Of a stretch of 64,000 nucleotides of DNA, positions 1-11,496 are shown in pieces (within the stretch, counting starts at the first letter, position 1; each line of letters opens with the position of its first letter). This stretch comes from Pseudomonas putida (lineage in GTDB: Bacteria > Pseudomonadota > Gammaproteobacteria > Pseudomonadales > Pseudomonadaceae): NCBI RefSeq assembly GCF_016406145.1, contig NZ_CP066306.1:4712001-4776000 (forward strand), in the 5' to 3' direction. Made by a program: the position numbers and the translations under genes. The notes beneath the pieces were generated by a model. The model did no database searches and had not been told where the DNA came from. It saw only the letters and a program-made list of their open reading frames with translations.

Positions 1-3000
1 AGCGGTCGGGCGCAGCTTCAGCGCCAGGTTGCCGTACAGGTCGTCGCCGCGGTACAGCTTGTCGATGGTCAGGTCCAGTGCCGGTACCTTGCGTGGGTCG
101 AAAGAGGCCAGCGGGTCAGGGCCTTCCTCGGCCTGTGCTTGCGCCGGGTCCGCTGGTGGCAGGCGCAAGGTCTGCAGGCGCACGGTCATCGGTGCGCCCT
201 TGGCATCGGGTAAACGCGCATTGCCGATGACTTCCTTGCTGTCCAGGCGCAGATCCCATGCAGGGCCTCCCCGGGCCAGACGCACGACCGCCTGGTTCAG
301 GTCCATGCCGAGGGCCTTCAACTGGCCGATGCTCAGGTCTACGCTCTGCAGAGTCTGCCGGGCACTTGCGCCAGGATCGTCGCCACTCATCTGCGTCATC
401 TGGGCCTGCCAGGGCGCCAGGTCCAGGCTCTCGAGGCGCCCCCGTACACGCAGGCCCTGCCCAGCTGGCACCTGCGCCTGCCCTGCCCCCAGCAGCAGTT
501 CGCCGCGACCTTGCTCCAGGTTTTGGCTGGGCGCTGCATAGGCAAAGCGGGCAAGGTCGGCGTAGGCAGCATCCAGACGCCGCTCAGGCCCTTGCAGGGT
601 CATGCTGAATCGGCTCTCACGGGTATCTGCTGCGGCCTTGCCGAACGGCGCAGGCAAATCGATTACAAGGCCTTTGAGCGACGAATTCACGCTCAGACTG
701 TTGTCGCGGCTGCCAAGGTTGAGTTGCAACTGATAGGGCAGGTCGCCAGACGCCGGCAAGGGCTGCTTGACCTGCAGCCAGTCGGTCAAGGCCCGCAGCG
801 ACACCTGGCCATTTGCGTTGATACGCGTCTGCATCTGCCCAGGCTGACCCTCGGCAGTGATCTGCGCGGTCACCGGTTTGCCAAATGCCTGCAGGGCGAT
901 GTTCTTCCCGCTCAGCCCCTTGTCGAGATCAAAACTGAAATCGCCCTTGAGTCGGCTCAGCTCCAGGCTTGGCGGCGCAACCTTGAGGCGTGCATCGGAG
1001 GTGGCAAAGTCGACCTGTACCTTCGGGCGTTGTCCTCGGGCCAGGGGGATGTCGAGCTTGAGCTTGCCCTTGAGCGGCCCCTCGCCCTCCCATCCTGCGA
1101 AAATTTCCCCCGTGCCGATAGGCGCTTCCTTGAGAATCCTCAGGCCATCGCCAAGGCTGCCGTCGAAATTGCCATCAAGGTACAGGCGGCTTTGCTCGGC
1201 ACCGTCCACATGGGGAATGTTGACACTGACGTCAGTCACCTGGGTGTCCAGCAACAGGCCTTTATTGGCCATGATGCGCACGCCACTGTCCTCGATCAGC
1301 ACATCGCCATCGACGTTTTGCACCTGTGGCCAGCCAGGCTGGAAGTCCAGGGCGGCGTCGTGCACCTTGAAGAACAGGCTGATGCTGCGCGATTCGGGGC
1401 TGGCCCCGTGGTTCAGCGAACCTTGGTACTGGAAGTAGCCTTCATCGACGTTGCCCTTGACGATGGCACTGCGCAGCCATTCGTCGAGCGCCGGGCTAAG
1501 CACCTCAGGCAGGTATTTGGCGGTGTAGCGCCCATCCCCTTCGGTCAGGCCGACGCGCAGGTCCATGTAGCTCTCGCTGCCTTCATTGAACAGCAGGCGA
1601 ATCAGGAAGTCCCCGGCGATCTTGCCCTCTTCGCCCAGCACTTTCAGGTAGGGGGCAGCCAGGGTGAAACCCTCTTTGTCGAGGGTATAGGTCAAACGGG
1701 CGTTGGCTTTCTGATAATGCCAAGGTTTGGCGAAGATCGGATACAGATGCAACATGAAAGCGTCGGTATCCAGGCGTAGCTCGCCATGGCCCAGGTCTCC
1801 GCTGATACTGCCGCTGACATTGCCGGCAGCCGGTGCGCCGTGGTAGGCGTCAAAGCCCACTTTTTCCAGATTGGCAGCGAACTGCAGCCGTTGATCACCC
1901 TCGGCCTTGGGCCGCAAGTCGAGGCGCAAGTTACGCACGGCACCGGTCACATTCAGCGCATCGACCGCAGTCATGAATTTTTCAGGCAGTGGCGCCAGTG
2001 CATCTATCAAAGGCGTCAGCGGCGCAAGGTCAAGGCGGTCGGCTTGCACCTGCCAGCTTTCCCCTGCGGGTTCCTCACCTGCGCTCTGACGCACCTGCAG
2101 CTTCGACTCCCAGCGAGTCTTGCCGATGTTGGCAGCCAGTGAATCGACAACCACATCGAACCCTTGCTCGCGACGCTGGAACCAGGCCGACAAAGCCAGG
2201 TTATCCAGTGTTACCGCCTGGCGCTGGGCATAGGCGCCGCGCAACTGAGGGGCATTGAGGCGGACCACCGCCTGCTGCAACCGGCCCTCACCCCAGTCAA
2301 CCCAGAATTCACCACCGGCGCGCAGGGCTTGGGCCTGCCACTGGCCGAGCAGGCGTGGCGGCAGCCAACGCGCCCAGTCGCTCTGCGGCAGGCTCAGGTA
2401 AGCCTCTGCCTTACCGTCGCGCCAGGCCTGGGGCGTTACCCGGCTGCGCAGGTTCAGTGCCAACGGCTGACCGTCAGGCAGGGTCGCACGCAGGTCCAGC
2501 GCCTGGCGTGAAGCGCCGGCCTGCAGGCCAAAGCTGACATAGGTAAGAGTCAACGGATCACGCTGCCAGGGCTGCAGGGTGACCTGGCTGTCGAATGCGT
2601 CGATACGGCCCAACTGTTGCAGACGCTGCAGCACCTCGGCCGGGTCCAGCGGCGCGTCGTCCTTTTTCGGTAAGCCTTCAAGCGCCCAACCGCCCTGCTC
2701 GTTCTCACGCAGGATAAGTTGCAGGCCCGCCAACTGGATACGCGCCAGGCGTACTTCGCGTGCAGTGAGGCTGGCCCACAAGTCGGGCACCAGCTTGACG
2801 TCATCCAGGCGCAACGCCGAAGCACCCTCGCCCAACTGCAGGTCACGAACCCGCAGCACCGGCGCCAGGCCACTCCAGCGCCCTTCAAGCGCCCCCACAT
2901 GCACCGGCAGGCCCAACGCCTGCTCTGCCTTGCTTTCAAGGTCGGCGCGATATTCGGCCACCAGTGGCACCAGCTCCCGGCCGAGGCTGACATAGAGCGC

Positions 3001-3078
3001 CACCAACACAGCCAGCAGGGCGCAGATGCCCAGCCCCCAACGAGTCAAGGCGACAAGAACGCGGGTCAGACGTCCCAT
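1..3078 (-). CDS. yhdP: YhdP family AsmA-like envelope protein, 3' part missing at window edge
   Basis: The reading frame stays open from ATG 3078 to base 1, about 1026 codons, and the stop lies outside the window. Translation checked near both ends and at about 1200-1260 gives one consistent frame. The N-terminus has one membrane segment (about residues 8-30), followed by a long periplasmic part typical of the DUF3971/AsmA-like family. YhdP, TamB and YdbH are thought to bridge the periplasm and move phospholipid to the outer membrane. A GGAGG lies 9 bases before ATG 3078 but only 3 before the ATG at 3084, so 3078 is preferred. It is the last visible gene of the mre-maf-rng block, 88 bases after rng. 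Confidence 0.88.
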   Translation of the reverse strand, partial: MGRLTRVLVALTRWGLGICALLAVLVALYVSLGRELVPLVAEYRADLESKAEQALGLPVHVGALEGRWSGLAPVLRVRDLQLGEGASALRLDDVKLVPDLWASLTAREVRLARIQLAGLQLILRENEQGGWALEGLPKKDDAPLDPAEVLQRLQQLGRIDAFDSQVTLQPWQRDPLTLTYVSFGLQAGASRQALDLRATLPDGQPLALNLRSRVTPQAWRDGKAEAYLSLPQSDWARWLPPRLLGQWQAQALRAGGEFWVDWGEGRLQQAVVRLNAPQLRGAYAQRQAVTLDNLALSAWFQRREQGFDVVVDSLAANIGKTRWESKLQVRQSAGEEPAGESWQVQADRLDLAPLTPLIDALAPLPEKFMTAVDALNVTGAVRNLRLDLRPKAEGDQRLQFAANLEKVGFDAYHGAPAAGNVSGSISGDLGHGELRLDTDAFMLHLYPIFAKPWHYQKANARLTYTLDKEGFTLAAPYLKVLGEEGKIAGDFLIRLLFNEGSESYMDLRVGLTEGDGRYTAKYLPEVLSPALDEWLRSAIVKGNVDEGYFQYQGSLNHGASPESRSISLFFKVHDAALDFQPGWPQVQNVDGDVLIEDSGVRIMANKGLLLDTQVTDVSVNIPHVDGAEQSRLYLDGNFDGSLGDGLRILKEAPIGTGEIFAGWEGEGPLKGKLKLDIPLARGQRPKVQVDFATSDARLKVAPPSLELSRLKGDFSFDLDKGLSGKNIALQAFGKPVTAQITAEGQPGQMQTRINANGQVSLRALTDWLQVKQPLPASGDLPYQLQLNLGSRDNSLSVNSSLKGLVIDLPAPFGKAAADTRESRFSMTLQGPERRLDAAYADLARFAYAAPSQNLEQGRGELLLGAGQAQVPAGQGLRVRGRLESLDLAPWQAQMTQMSGDDPGASARQTLQSVDLSIGQLKALGMDLNQAVVRLARGGPAWDLRLDSKEVIGNARLPDAKGAPMTVRLQTLRLPPADPAQAQAEEGPDPLASFDPRKVPALDLTIDKLYRGDDLYGNLALKLRPTA

Positions 3079-3166
3079 GGCCATGGCCCTCCAGGTCGTT
3101 TATCCATGATGGCTCGAAGCAGCGGTTTTGCCAGCCCGAGCACCTTGGACTGGGTATCAGAAAGCC

Positions 3167-4624
3167 TCAGAGCAGCACCACATCGTACTGCTCCTGCGAG
3201 TACATCGACTCGACCTGGAAGCGAATGGTTCGACCGATGAACGTTTCTAGCTCGGCCACGTTGCCGGATTCTTCATCGAGCAGGCGGTCGACCACCTTCT
3301 GGTTGGCCAGTACACGATAGCCTTCTGCCTGATAGGCGCGGGCTTCACGAAGGATCTCGCGGAAAATTTCATAACAGATCGTTTCCGGGGTTTTCAGCTT
3401 GCCACGCCCCTGGCAGGCGGTGCACGGTTCGCACAGTACCTGCTCCAGGCTCTCACGCGTGCGCTTGCGGGTCATCTGTACCAGGCCCAGCTCGGTGATG
3501 CCGATGATGTTGGTCTTGGCATGGTCACGTTCAAGCTGCTTCTCCAGCGTACGCAGCACCTGGCGTTGATGGTCCTCATCCTCCATGTCGATGAAGTCGA
3601 TGATGATGATCCCGCCAATGTTGCGCAGGCGCAGCTGCCGGGCGATTGCCGTGGCCGCTTCGAGGTTGGTCTTGAAGATGGTCTCTTCGAGGTTGCGGTG
3701 GCCGACGAAGGCGCCGGTGTTGACGTCGATGGTAGTCATTGCCTCGGCGGGGTCGACCACCAGATAGCCACCGGACTTGAGCGGCACCTTGCGATCCAGT
3801 GCGCGCTGGATTTCGTCCTCGACGCCATACAGGTCGAAGATCGGCCGTTCGCCCGGGTAGTGCTCCAGGCGGTCGGCGATCTCCGGCATCAGTTCGGCAA
3901 CGAACTGCGTGGTTTTCTGGAAGGTTTCCCGGGAGTCGATGCGGATCTTCTCGATCTTGGGGTTGACCAGGTCGCGCAGTGTGCGCAAGGCCAGGCCAAG
4001 ATCCTCGTAGATGACCGTCGGGGCACCGCAGGTCTGGATCTGGCTGCCAATCTGCTCCCACAGACGGCGCAGGTAGCGGATGTCCTGCAGGATCTCTTCG
4101 GCCCGTGCGCCCTCGGCAGCAGTGCGCAGGATGAAACCGCCAGCGTTCTTGATGTCTTCGCTGTCCATGCAGTCACTGACCACCTGCTTGAGGCGATCAC
4201 GTTCGGCTTCGTCTTCGATCTTCAGGGAAATACCGACGTGGCTGCTGCGCGGCATGTACACCAGGTAACGCGACGGTATGGACAGCTGGGTGGTCAGCCG
4301 TGCGCCCTTGCTACCGATGGGGTCTTTGGTCACCTGCACCACCAGGGCCTGGCCCTCGTGTACCAGTGCAGTGATGGTCTCCACGGCAGAACCTTCGCGC
4401 TGGGAAATCTCCGAGGCATGAATGAACGCGGCGCGCTCCAGGCCGATATCGACGAACGCCGCCTGCATGCCTGGTAGCACCCGCACCACTTTGCCCTTGT
4501 AGATATTGCCGACGATGCCGCGACGCTGGGTGCGCTCGACGTGCACTTCCTGCAGCACCCCGTTTTCCACCACCGCCACACGCGACTCCATCGGGGTGAT
4601 GTTGATCAGGATCTCTTCACTCAT
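3167..4624 (-). CDS. rng: Ribonuclease G
   Basis: 485 residues, the usual RNase G length; it lacks the long C-terminal scaffold of RNase E. RNase G matures the 16S rRNA 5' end and degrades some mRNAs. Visible features: an N-terminal S1-like RNA-binding region (about residues 38-120), the catalytic metal-binding stretch IIDFIDMEDEDHQRQV, and the zinc-link cysteines in CEPCTACQGRG near residue 400. It sits 54 bases downstream of maf in the same strand block as mreBCD, the classical arrangement (cafA/rng next to mre). The start MSEEILINITP matches family N-termini. Confidence 0.96.
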   Translation of the reverse strand: MSEEILINITPMESRVAVVENGVLQEVHVERTQRRGIVGNIYKGKVVRVLPGMQAAFVDIGLERAAFIHASEISQREGSAVETITALVHEGQALVVQVTKDPIGSKGARLTTQLSIPSRYLVYMPRSSHVGISLKIEDEAERDRLKQVVSDCMDSEDIKNAGGFILRTAAEGARAEEILQDIRYLRRLWEQIGSQIQTCGAPTVIYEDLGLALRTLRDLVNPKIEKIRIDSRETFQKTTQFVAELMPEIADRLEHYPGERPIFDLYGVEDEIQRALDRKVPLKSGGYLVVDPAEAMTTIDVNTGAFVGHRNLEETIFKTNLEAATAIARQLRLRNIGGIIIIDFIDMEDEDHQRQVLRTLEKQLERDHAKTNIIGITELGLVQMTRKRTRESLEQVLCEPCTACQGRGKLKTPETICYEIFREILREARAYQAEGYRVLANQKVVDRLLDEESGNVAELETFIGRTIRFQVESMYSQEQYDVVLL

Positions 4625-4678
4625 GGCAGGCTCTCGTCAAAGGTCTTCGGTAATCATGGATCGCGGGCGCCGGGCTGG

Positions 4679-5290
4679 CTACTGCTGCTTTGTTACCTCT
4701 GGAGAAAGCGCCGGCACCTGCCAGCAGGCGATACCGAATTGGGCGAGCAGCTCGGCCGTCTCGCTCAGGGGCAGGCCGACTACCGCCGAATAGCTGCCCT
4801 GAAGGCCGGTCACGAATACCGCCCCCAAGCCCTGGATGGCATAACCGCCGGCTTTGTCCACCGGCTCGCCACTGGCCCAATAGCGCTGTGCTTCGTCCGG
4901 CTCGATGGCGCGAAAACGTACGTTGCTGGTGACGCAGACACTGAGGCAGCACTGGCCATCGCTCAGCGCCACCGCCGTCAACACCTGATGTTCGCGCCCT
5001 GCGAGGTCGGCCAGCATGGCCAAGGCATCTTCACGGTTTTCCGGCTTGCCGAGAATACGACCATCGAGCACCACCGCAGTGTCTGCGCCGAGCACTACGG
5101 CCGGGCCGGCAAGGCTGGCAAGGCCAGCCTCAGCCTTGCTCCGGGCCAGGCGTTCGACGTACGCCACGGCGCTTTCATCTGGCAGCGGGGTTTCATCGAT
5201 GGGGGCGCTGGTGACGGTGAACGGCACGCCGATCTGGGCCAGCAATTCACGACGACGGGGCGAGCCGGAGGCCAGGTAAAGTGGTTTCAT
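4679..5290 (-). CDS. maf: Maf-like nucleoside triphosphate pyrophosphatase (YhdE type)
   Basis: 203 residues. Maf proteins hydrolyse dTTP, UTP and modified nucleotides to monophosphates, a house-cleaning role, and are linked to septum control. The N-terminal signature [12 protein letters not shown], the [12 protein letters not shown] stretch (about residues 65-80) and the GGYAIQG loop near residue 150 are all present. It lies 33 bases after mreD and is probably co-transcribed with it. The ATG at 5290 gives the standard [13 protein letters not shown] start. Confidence 0.95.
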   Translation of the reverse strand: MKPLYLASGSPRRRELLAQIGVPFTVTSAPIDETPLPDESAVAYVERLARSKAEAGLASLAGPAVVLGADTAVVLDGRILGKPENREDALAMLADLAGREHQVLTAVALSDGQCCLSVCVTSNVRFRAIEPDEAQRYWASGEPVDKAGGYAIQGLGAVFVTGLQGSYSAVVGLPLSETAELLAQFGIACWQVPALSPEVTKQQ

Positions 5291-5323
5291 GCAGACATCT
5301 CCCTGTCGGTGGCGGCTGTGCCG

Positions 5324-5815
5324 TCAGTTGATATGCAAACGCCGGCGCAGATCACGCAGGGCGAAGCTGATCCACGGCCAGAGCAAGGCGCTGATGACTG
5401 CCGACCAGACCAGTGCCAGCGTCGGCAAACGGTTGCCGGTGAGCGCACTGAGCCACAACTGGATCAGCTGGGCGATACCGAAGATCACCAGGATTACCAG
5501 GCTCTGCTGCCACATCGGGAACATGCGCAGACGCTGCTGCAGCGACAGCACCAGGAAGGTGATCAGGGTCAGGACCAGGGCATTCTGCCCGAGCAGCGTG
5601 CCGTACAGCACGTCCTCGGCCAGGCCCAGCACGAATGCAGTTGTCATGCCGACCTTGTTCGGGACCATGAGGGTCCAGAACGACACCAGCATCGCCAGCC
5701 ACATGGGCCGGAACACCTCGAGAAACGGTGGCATGGGCGAGACGCTGAGTAGCAGGCCAATGGCAAAGGTCAGCCAGATGACCCACCCGTGGTTACGGCG
5801 CGTTTTGGCCATCAT
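5324..5815 (-). CDS. mreD: Rod shape-determining membrane protein MreD
   Basis: 163 residues, strongly hydrophobic, with about five membrane segments. MreD is the integral-membrane part of the elongasome, working with MreC and MreB in lateral wall synthesis. The start overlaps the mreC stop (ATGATG around 5812-5817), so translation is probably coupled; either of the two adjacent ATGs (5815 or 5812) could serve. An in-frame MPPFLEVFRPMWL stretch near residue 28 fits the family. Confidence 0.95.
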   Translation of the reverse strand: MMAKTRRNHGWVIWLTFAIGLLLSVSPMPPFLEVFRPMWLAMLVSFWTLMVPNKVGMTTAFVLGLAEDVLYGTLLGQNALVLTLITFLVLSLQQRLRMFPMWQQSLVILVIFGIAQLIQLWLSALTGNRLPTLALVWSAVISALLWPWISFALRDLRRRLHIN

Positions 5816-6888
5816 TGCCTCCGGGGCTGGGCAGGTGCCGCAGGCGCTGCGGCAGGGCTGGCGGGTGCCGCCGCCGGTGCTGCAGCGGGCGGGGCCGGTA
5901 CCGCTGTGGCAGGGACCGCGGGCGTGGCCGGGGCAGGCGTTGCAGGTGCAGGCGTAACGGGGGCAGCGGGCTCGCCATTGGCACCAGGCTGAGCAGGGCT
6001 CGCTGCGTCTTTGCGGTCTGCCTCTTCCTGGGCGAGCGCCGCGTCGGTGGCACGCTGCTCCGGAGAGCGCCGGTCGCTGAACACCAGCAACATGTAGCGG
6101 CTGCGATTGAGCGCGGCGGTCGGAATGGCGCGCACTATCGCGAACGGCTGGCCGGAGTCATGGATCACTTCGTTGACCGTGGCCACCGGGTAGCCGGCCG
6201 GGAAGCGCTGGCCCATGCCGGAGCTCACCAACAAGTCGCCTTCCTTGATATCAGCCGTGTCGGCAACATGGCGCAGCTCCAGACGCTCCGGGTTGCCAGT
6301 ACCGCTGGCAATCGCGCGCAGGCCGTTACGGTTGACCTGTACCGGGATGCTGTGGGTGGTGTCGGTCAGCAGCAACACTCGTGCGGTGTAGGGCATCAGC
6401 TCGACCACCTGACCCATCAGGCCGCGGGCATCGAGCACCGGCTGGCCAAGGAACACACCGTCGCGCTCGCCTTTGTTGATCAGGATACGATGGGTGAACG
6501 GGTTAGGGTCGACGCCGATCAGCTCGGCCACCTCGACCTTCTCGTTGACCAGTGCGGAGGAGTTGAGCAACTCGCGCAGGCGCACGTTCTGCTCGGTCAG
6601 GGCCGCCAGCTTCTGCAAGCGCCCCTGCAGCAGCAGGGCTTCGGTCTTGAGTTTCTCGTTTTCCGCGATCAGTTCGTTACGGCTGCCGAACTGGCCCGCC
6701 ACGCCTTGCCACATCCGCTGAGGCAAGTCGGTGATCCAGTACGATTCCATCAGTACCAGGCCCATCTGGCTGCGCACGGGCTTGAGCAGGTCAAAGCGCG
6801 CATCGACCACCATCAGCGCGACCGAAAGCACCACCAATACGAGCAGGCGAACGCCCAGCGAAGGGCCCTTGGAGAAAAGCGGTTTAAT
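5812..6888 (-). CDS. mreC: Rod shape-determining protein MreC, apparent ATT start
   Basis: About 358 residues if translated from the ATT at 6888. MreC is a bitopic periplasmic scaffold of the elongasome. Order: short cytoplasmic end beginning KPLFSKGPSLGVRLL, one membrane helix, a coiled coil (about residues 65-110, LIAENEKLKTEALLLQGRL), the beta-domain, then an Ala/Pro-rich tail of about 70 residues. An in-frame TGA lies 7 codons before the ATT with no ATG, GTG or TTG between; a GAGGA sits 7 bases before the ATT. The first conventional start is a TTG at 6837, which would remove the N-terminal 17 residues including part of the helix. Overlaps mreD by 4 bases. Confidence 0.93.
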   Translation of the reverse strand: MKPLFSKGPSLGVRLLVLVVLSVALMVVDARFDLLKPVRSQMGLVLMESYWITDLPQRMWQGVAGQFGSRNELIAENEKLKTEALLLQGRLQKLAALTEQNVRLRELLNSSALVNEKVEVAELIGVDPNPFTHRILINKGERDGVFLGQPVLDARGLMGQVVELMPYTARVLLLTDTTHSIPVQVNRNGLRAIASGTGNPERLELRHVADTADIKEGDLLVSSGMGQRFPAGYPVATVNEVIHDSGQPFAIVRAIPTAALNRSRYMLLVFSDRRSPEQRATDAALAQEEADRKDAASPAQPGANGEPAAPVTPAPATPAPATPAVPATAVPAPPAAAPAAAPASPAAAPAAPAQPRRQ

Positions 6889-6996
6889 GGGCCGTTCCTC
6901 GTGGACGACTCAGGAAGTCATTGGACATGGGACAACGCACCAGCCTGGTTGCGGGTTGACGGAAGCGGCGCCCCAACGGACGCCAGCCCAACGCAT

Positions 6997-7023
6997 ACAG
7001 GTAGCACTGCGCGTGCCACCTGT
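6997..7023 (-). promoter_or_regulatory. Hairpin between mreB and mreC
   Basis: An imperfect palindrome: ACAGGT and GCAC arms pair with GTGC and ACCTGT around a 5-base loop, with one mismatch. It sits just after the mreB stop (7039) and about 110 bases before mreC. It has no T tract, so it is more likely a transcript-end stabiliser or weak attenuator than a full terminator. Structure seen in sequence; role inferred. Confidence 0.35.
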
Positions 7024-7038
7024 AAACCGGGCGCTCGA

Positions 7039-8235
<1,197 letters not shown>

Positions 8236-8280
8236 TCATCACGGACCTTATTCCGTTCTTTGTTTCCCCTGGAGATACCC

Positions 8281-8568
8281 ATGGCGCTTGAACGCTGCGA
8301 CGTGGAAAAGATCGCCCATCTGGCCCGCCTGGGCCTGAATGAAGGCGAACTGCCACGCATTACCGATGCACTGAACAGCATTCTCGGGCTGGTCGACCAG
8401 ATGCAAGCGGTCGACACTACCGGCATCGAGCCCCTGGCCCACCCCCTGGAGGCCAGCCAGCGCCTGCGTCCCGACCAGGTCACCGAAAGCAACCAGCGTG
8501 ATGCCTACCAAGCTATCGCACCGAAGACCGAAAGCGGTCTGTACCTGGTTCCCAAAGTCATCGAGTAA
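8281..8568 (+). CDS. gatC: Asp-tRNA(Asn)/Glu-tRNA(Gln) amidotransferase subunit C
   Basis: 95 residues, the usual size. GatC is the small subunit that clamps GatA and GatB together. The N-terminus [19 protein letters not shown] and the C-terminal VPKVIE are typical. Start ATG 8281 follows CTGGAGATACCC; the open frame extends upstream to 8167 but is not conserved-looking. First gene of gatCAB, 15 bases before gatA. Confidence 0.96.
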   Translation: MALERCDVEKIAHLARLGLNEGELPRITDALNSILGLVDQMQAVDTTGIEPLAHPLEASQRLRPDQVTESNQRDAYQAIAPKTESGLYLVPKVIE

Positions 8569-8583
8569 GGGATAGTGCCTGCC

Positions 8584-10035
8584 ATGCATCAATTGACCCT
8601 GGCCGAGATCGCCCGCGGGCTCGCCGACAAGTCGTTTTCCTCCGAAGAGCTGACCGGCGCCCTGCTGGCGCGTATCCAGCAGCTCGACCCGCAACTCAAC
8701 AGCTTCATCAGCGTCACCGAGGAGCTGGCCCTGGGCCAGGCCCGTGCCGCCGACGCCCGTCGCGCCGCCGGCGAAACCGGCGCACTGCTGGGCGCCCCAA
8801 TCGCCCACAAGGACCTGTTCTGCACCAACGGCGTACGCACCAGCTGCGGCTCGAAGATGCTCGACAACTTCAAGGCGCCGTATGACGCCACCGTGGTCGC
8901 CAAGCTGGCCGAGGCCGGCATGGTCACCCTGGGCAAGACCAACATGGACGAATTCGCCATGGGGTCTGCCAACGAATCCAGCCACTATGGCGCGGTGAAG
9001 AACCCCTGGAACCTCGAGCACGTGCCAGGCGGCTCGTCCGGCGGTTCCGCTGCGGCCGTGGCTGCCCGCCTGCTGCCCGCGACCACCGGCACCGATACCG
9101 GCGGCTCGATCCGACAGCCGGCGGCACTGACCAACCTCACGGGCCTCAAACCGACGTACGGTCGTGTTTCGCGCTGGGGCATGATCGCCTATGCATCCAG
9201 CCTCGACCAGGGTGGCCCGCTGGCCCGCACCGCCGAAGACTGCGCGCTGCTGCTGCAAGGCATGGCCGGTTTCGACGCCAAGGACTCCACCAGCATTGAC
9301 GAACCGGTGCCGGACTACAGCGCCAACCTGAATGCCTCGCTGCAAGGCCTGCGCATCGGCCTGCCAAAAGAGTACTTCGGCGCCGGCCTCGACCCGCGCA
9401 TCGCCGAACTGGTACAGGCCAGCGTCAAGGAGCTGGAAAAGCTCGGTGCAGTGGTCAAGGAAATCAGCCTGCCGAACATGCAGCACGCAATCCCTGCGTA
9501 TTACGTGATCGCGCCGGCCGAAGCCTCTTCCAACCTGTCGCGATTCGACGGCGTGCGCTTCGGCTACCGCTGCGACGAGCCCAAAGACCTGACCGACCTG
9601 TACAAGCGCTCCCGTGGCGAAGGCTTCGGTGCCGAAGTCCAGCGCCGCATCATGGTTGGGACCTACGCCCTGTCGGCTGGCTACTACGACGCCTACTACG
9701 TCAAGGCGCAGCAGATCCGCCGCCTGATCAAAAACGACTTCATGGCCGCCTTCGAAGGCGTCGACCTGATCCTTGGCCCGACCACGCCGAACCCGGCCTG
9801 GAAGCTCGGCGCCAAGAGCAGCGACCCGGTCGCGGCGTACCTTGAAGACGTCTACACCATCACCGCCAACCTGGCGGGCCTGCCGGGCCTGTCGATGCCA
9901 GCCGGCTTCGTCGATGGCCTGCCGGTCGGCGTGCAGCTGCTGGCCCCGTACTTCCAGGAAGGCCGCCTGCTCAATGTCGCGCACCGCTACCAGCAGGTCA
10001 CCGACTGGCACACCCGCGCCCCCAACGGCTTCTGA
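8584..10035 (+). CDS. gatA: Asp/Glu-tRNA amidotransferase subunit A
   Basis: 483 residues. GatA is the glutaminase of the complex; it releases ammonia from glutamine to amidate mis-acylated Glu-tRNA(Gln) or Asp-tRNA(Asn). Amidase-signature hallmarks are present: the catalytic Lys in PIAHKDLF (near residue 77), the [15 protein letters not shown] loop with the first catalytic Ser (near 152), and [13 protein letters not shown] with the nucleophilic Ser (near 176). ATG 8584 ([13 protein letters not shown]) is preferred over a GTG three codons upstream. Middle gene of gatCAB. Confidence 0.97.
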   Translation: MHQLTLAEIARGLADKSFSSEELTGALLARIQQLDPQLNSFISVTEELALGQARAADARRAAGETGALLGAPIAHKDLFCTNGVRTSCGSKMLDNFKAPYDATVVAKLAEAGMVTLGKTNMDEFAMGSANESSHYGAVKNPWNLEHVPGGSSGGSAAAVAARLLPATTGTDTGGSIRQPAALTNLTGLKPTYGRVSRWGMIAYASSLDQGGPLARTAEDCALLLQGMAGFDAKDSTSIDEPVPDYSANLNASLQGLRIGLPKEYFGAGLDPRIAELVQASVKELEKLGAVVKEISLPNMQHAIPAYYVIAPAEASSNLSRFDGVRFGYRCDEPKDLTDLYKRSRGEGFGAEVQRRIMVGTYALSAGYYDAYYVKAQQIRRLIKNDFMAAFEGVDLILGPTTPNPAWKLGAKSSDPVAAYLEDVYTITANLAGLPGLSMPAGFVDGLPVGVQLLAPYFQEGRLLNVAHRYQQVTDWHTRAPNGF

Positions 10036-10046
10036 GGAATTCACAC

Positions 10047-11492
10047 ATGCAATGGGAAGTTGTGATCGGGCTGGAAATCCATACCCAGCTGGCCACCCAG
10101 TCGAAGATCTTTTCCGGCAGCGCCACCACCTTCGGCTCCGAGCCGAACACCCAGGCGAGCCTGGTTGACCTTGGCATGCCCGGCGTACTGCCGGTGCTGA
10201 ACCAGGAAGCGGTACGCATGGCCTGCATGTTCGGCCTGGCGATCGATGCCCAGATCGGCAAGCGCAACGTGTTCGCGCGCAAGAACTACTTCTACCCCGA
10301 CCTGCCCAAGGGCTATCAGATCAGCCAGATGGACTTGCCGATCGTCGGCAAGGGCCACCTGGACATCGCCCTGGAAGACGGCACCATAAAGCGCATCGGC
10401 GTAACCCGCGCGCACCTGGAAGAAGACGCCGGCAAGAGCCTGCACGAAGACTTCAGCGGCTCGACCGGTATCGACCTGAACCGTGCCGGCACCCCGCTGC
10501 TGGAAATCGTCTCCGAGCCGGACATGCGCAGCGCCAAGGAGGCCGTGGCCTACGTCAAGGCGATCCACGCGCTGGTGCGCTACCTGGGCATCTGCGACGG
10601 CAACATGGCTGAAGGCTCGCTGCGCTGCGACTGCAACGTCTCGATACGGCCCAAAGGCCAGGCCGAGTTCGGCACCCGCTGCGAGATCAAAAACGTCAAC
10701 TCGTTCCGCTTCATCGAGCGCGCGATCAACAGCGAGATCCAGCGCCAGATCGACCTGATCGAAGATGGCGGCAAGGTCGTGCAGGAAACCCGCCTGTACG
10801 ACCCGAACAAGGACGAGACCCGCTCCATGCGCAGCAAGGAGGAAGCCAACGACTACCGTTACTTCCCCGACCCGGACCTGCTGCCGGTGGTGATCGAGGA
10901 CAGTTTCCTCGAAACCATCCGTACCGGCTTGCCGGAGCTGCCACCACAGAAGGTCGAGCGCTTCCAGAGCCAGTATGGCCTGTCGGCCTACGACGCCAAC
11001 GTACTGGCCTCCAGCCGTGAGCAGGCGGACTACTTCGAGCAAGTGGTGAAGATTGGCGGCGACGCCAAACTGGCAGCCAACTGGGTCATGGTCGAACTGG
11101 GCAGCCTGCTGAACAAGCTGGGTATCGAGATCGACCAGGCACCGGTCAGTGCCGAGCAACTCGGGGGCATGCTGCTGCGTATCCGCGACAACACCATCAG
11201 CGGCAAGATCGCCAAGACCGTGTTCGAGGCCATGGCCGCCGGTGAAGGCGATGCCGACAGCATCATCGAGAGCAAAGGCCTGAAACAGGTCACCGATACC
11301 GGCGCGATCGACAAGATGCTCGATGAAGTGCTTGCCGCCAACGCCGAGCAGGTCGAACAGTACCGCGCCGCCGATGAAGCCAAGCGCGGCAAGATGTTCG
11401 GCTTCTTCGTCGGCCAGGCGATGAAGGCCTCCAAGGGCAAGGCCAACCCGGGGCAAGTGAACCAATTGCTCAAGGCCAAGCTCGAAGGGTGA
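10047..11492 (+). CDS. gatB: Asp/Glu-tRNA amidotransferase subunit B
   Basis: 481 residues. GatB binds the charged tRNA and carries out the ATP-dependent amidation. The start [15 protein letters not shown], the core [15 protein letters not shown], the metal-site region [10 protein letters not shown] and the C-terminal YqeY-like tail ([18 protein letters not shown]) are all typical. It follows gatA by 11 bases and ends the operon; a REP-type inverted pair follows at 11497. Confidence 0.97.
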   Translation: MQWEVVIGLEIHTQLATQSKIFSGSATTFGSEPNTQASLVDLGMPGVLPVLNQEAVRMACMFGLAIDAQIGKRNVFARKNYFYPDLPKGYQISQMDLPIVGKGHLDIALEDGTIKRIGVTRAHLEEDAGKSLHEDFSGSTGIDLNRAGTPLLEIVSEPDMRSAKEAVAYVKAIHALVRYLGICDGNMAEGSLRCDCNVSIRPKGQAEFGTRCEIKNVNSFRFIERAINSEIQRQIDLIEDGGKVVQETRLYDPNKDETRSMRSKEEANDYRYFPDPDLLPVVIEDSFLETIRTGLPELPPQKVERFQSQYGLSAYDANVLASSREQADYFEQVVKIGGDAKLAANWVMVELGSLLNKLGIEIDQAPVSAEQLGGMLLRIRDNTISGKIAKTVFEAMAAGEGDADSIIESKGLKQVTDTGAIDKMLDEVLAANAEQVEQYRAADEAKRGKMFGFFVGQAMKASKGKANPGQVNQLLKAKLEG

Positions 11493-11496
11493 GCTT

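Noticed and set aside
511..1779. A 422-codon plus-strand frame opposite yhdP
   Set aside because: yhdP is continuous in frame on the minus strand from 3078 to base 1 and resembles its family throughout; the plus frame has no supporting context.
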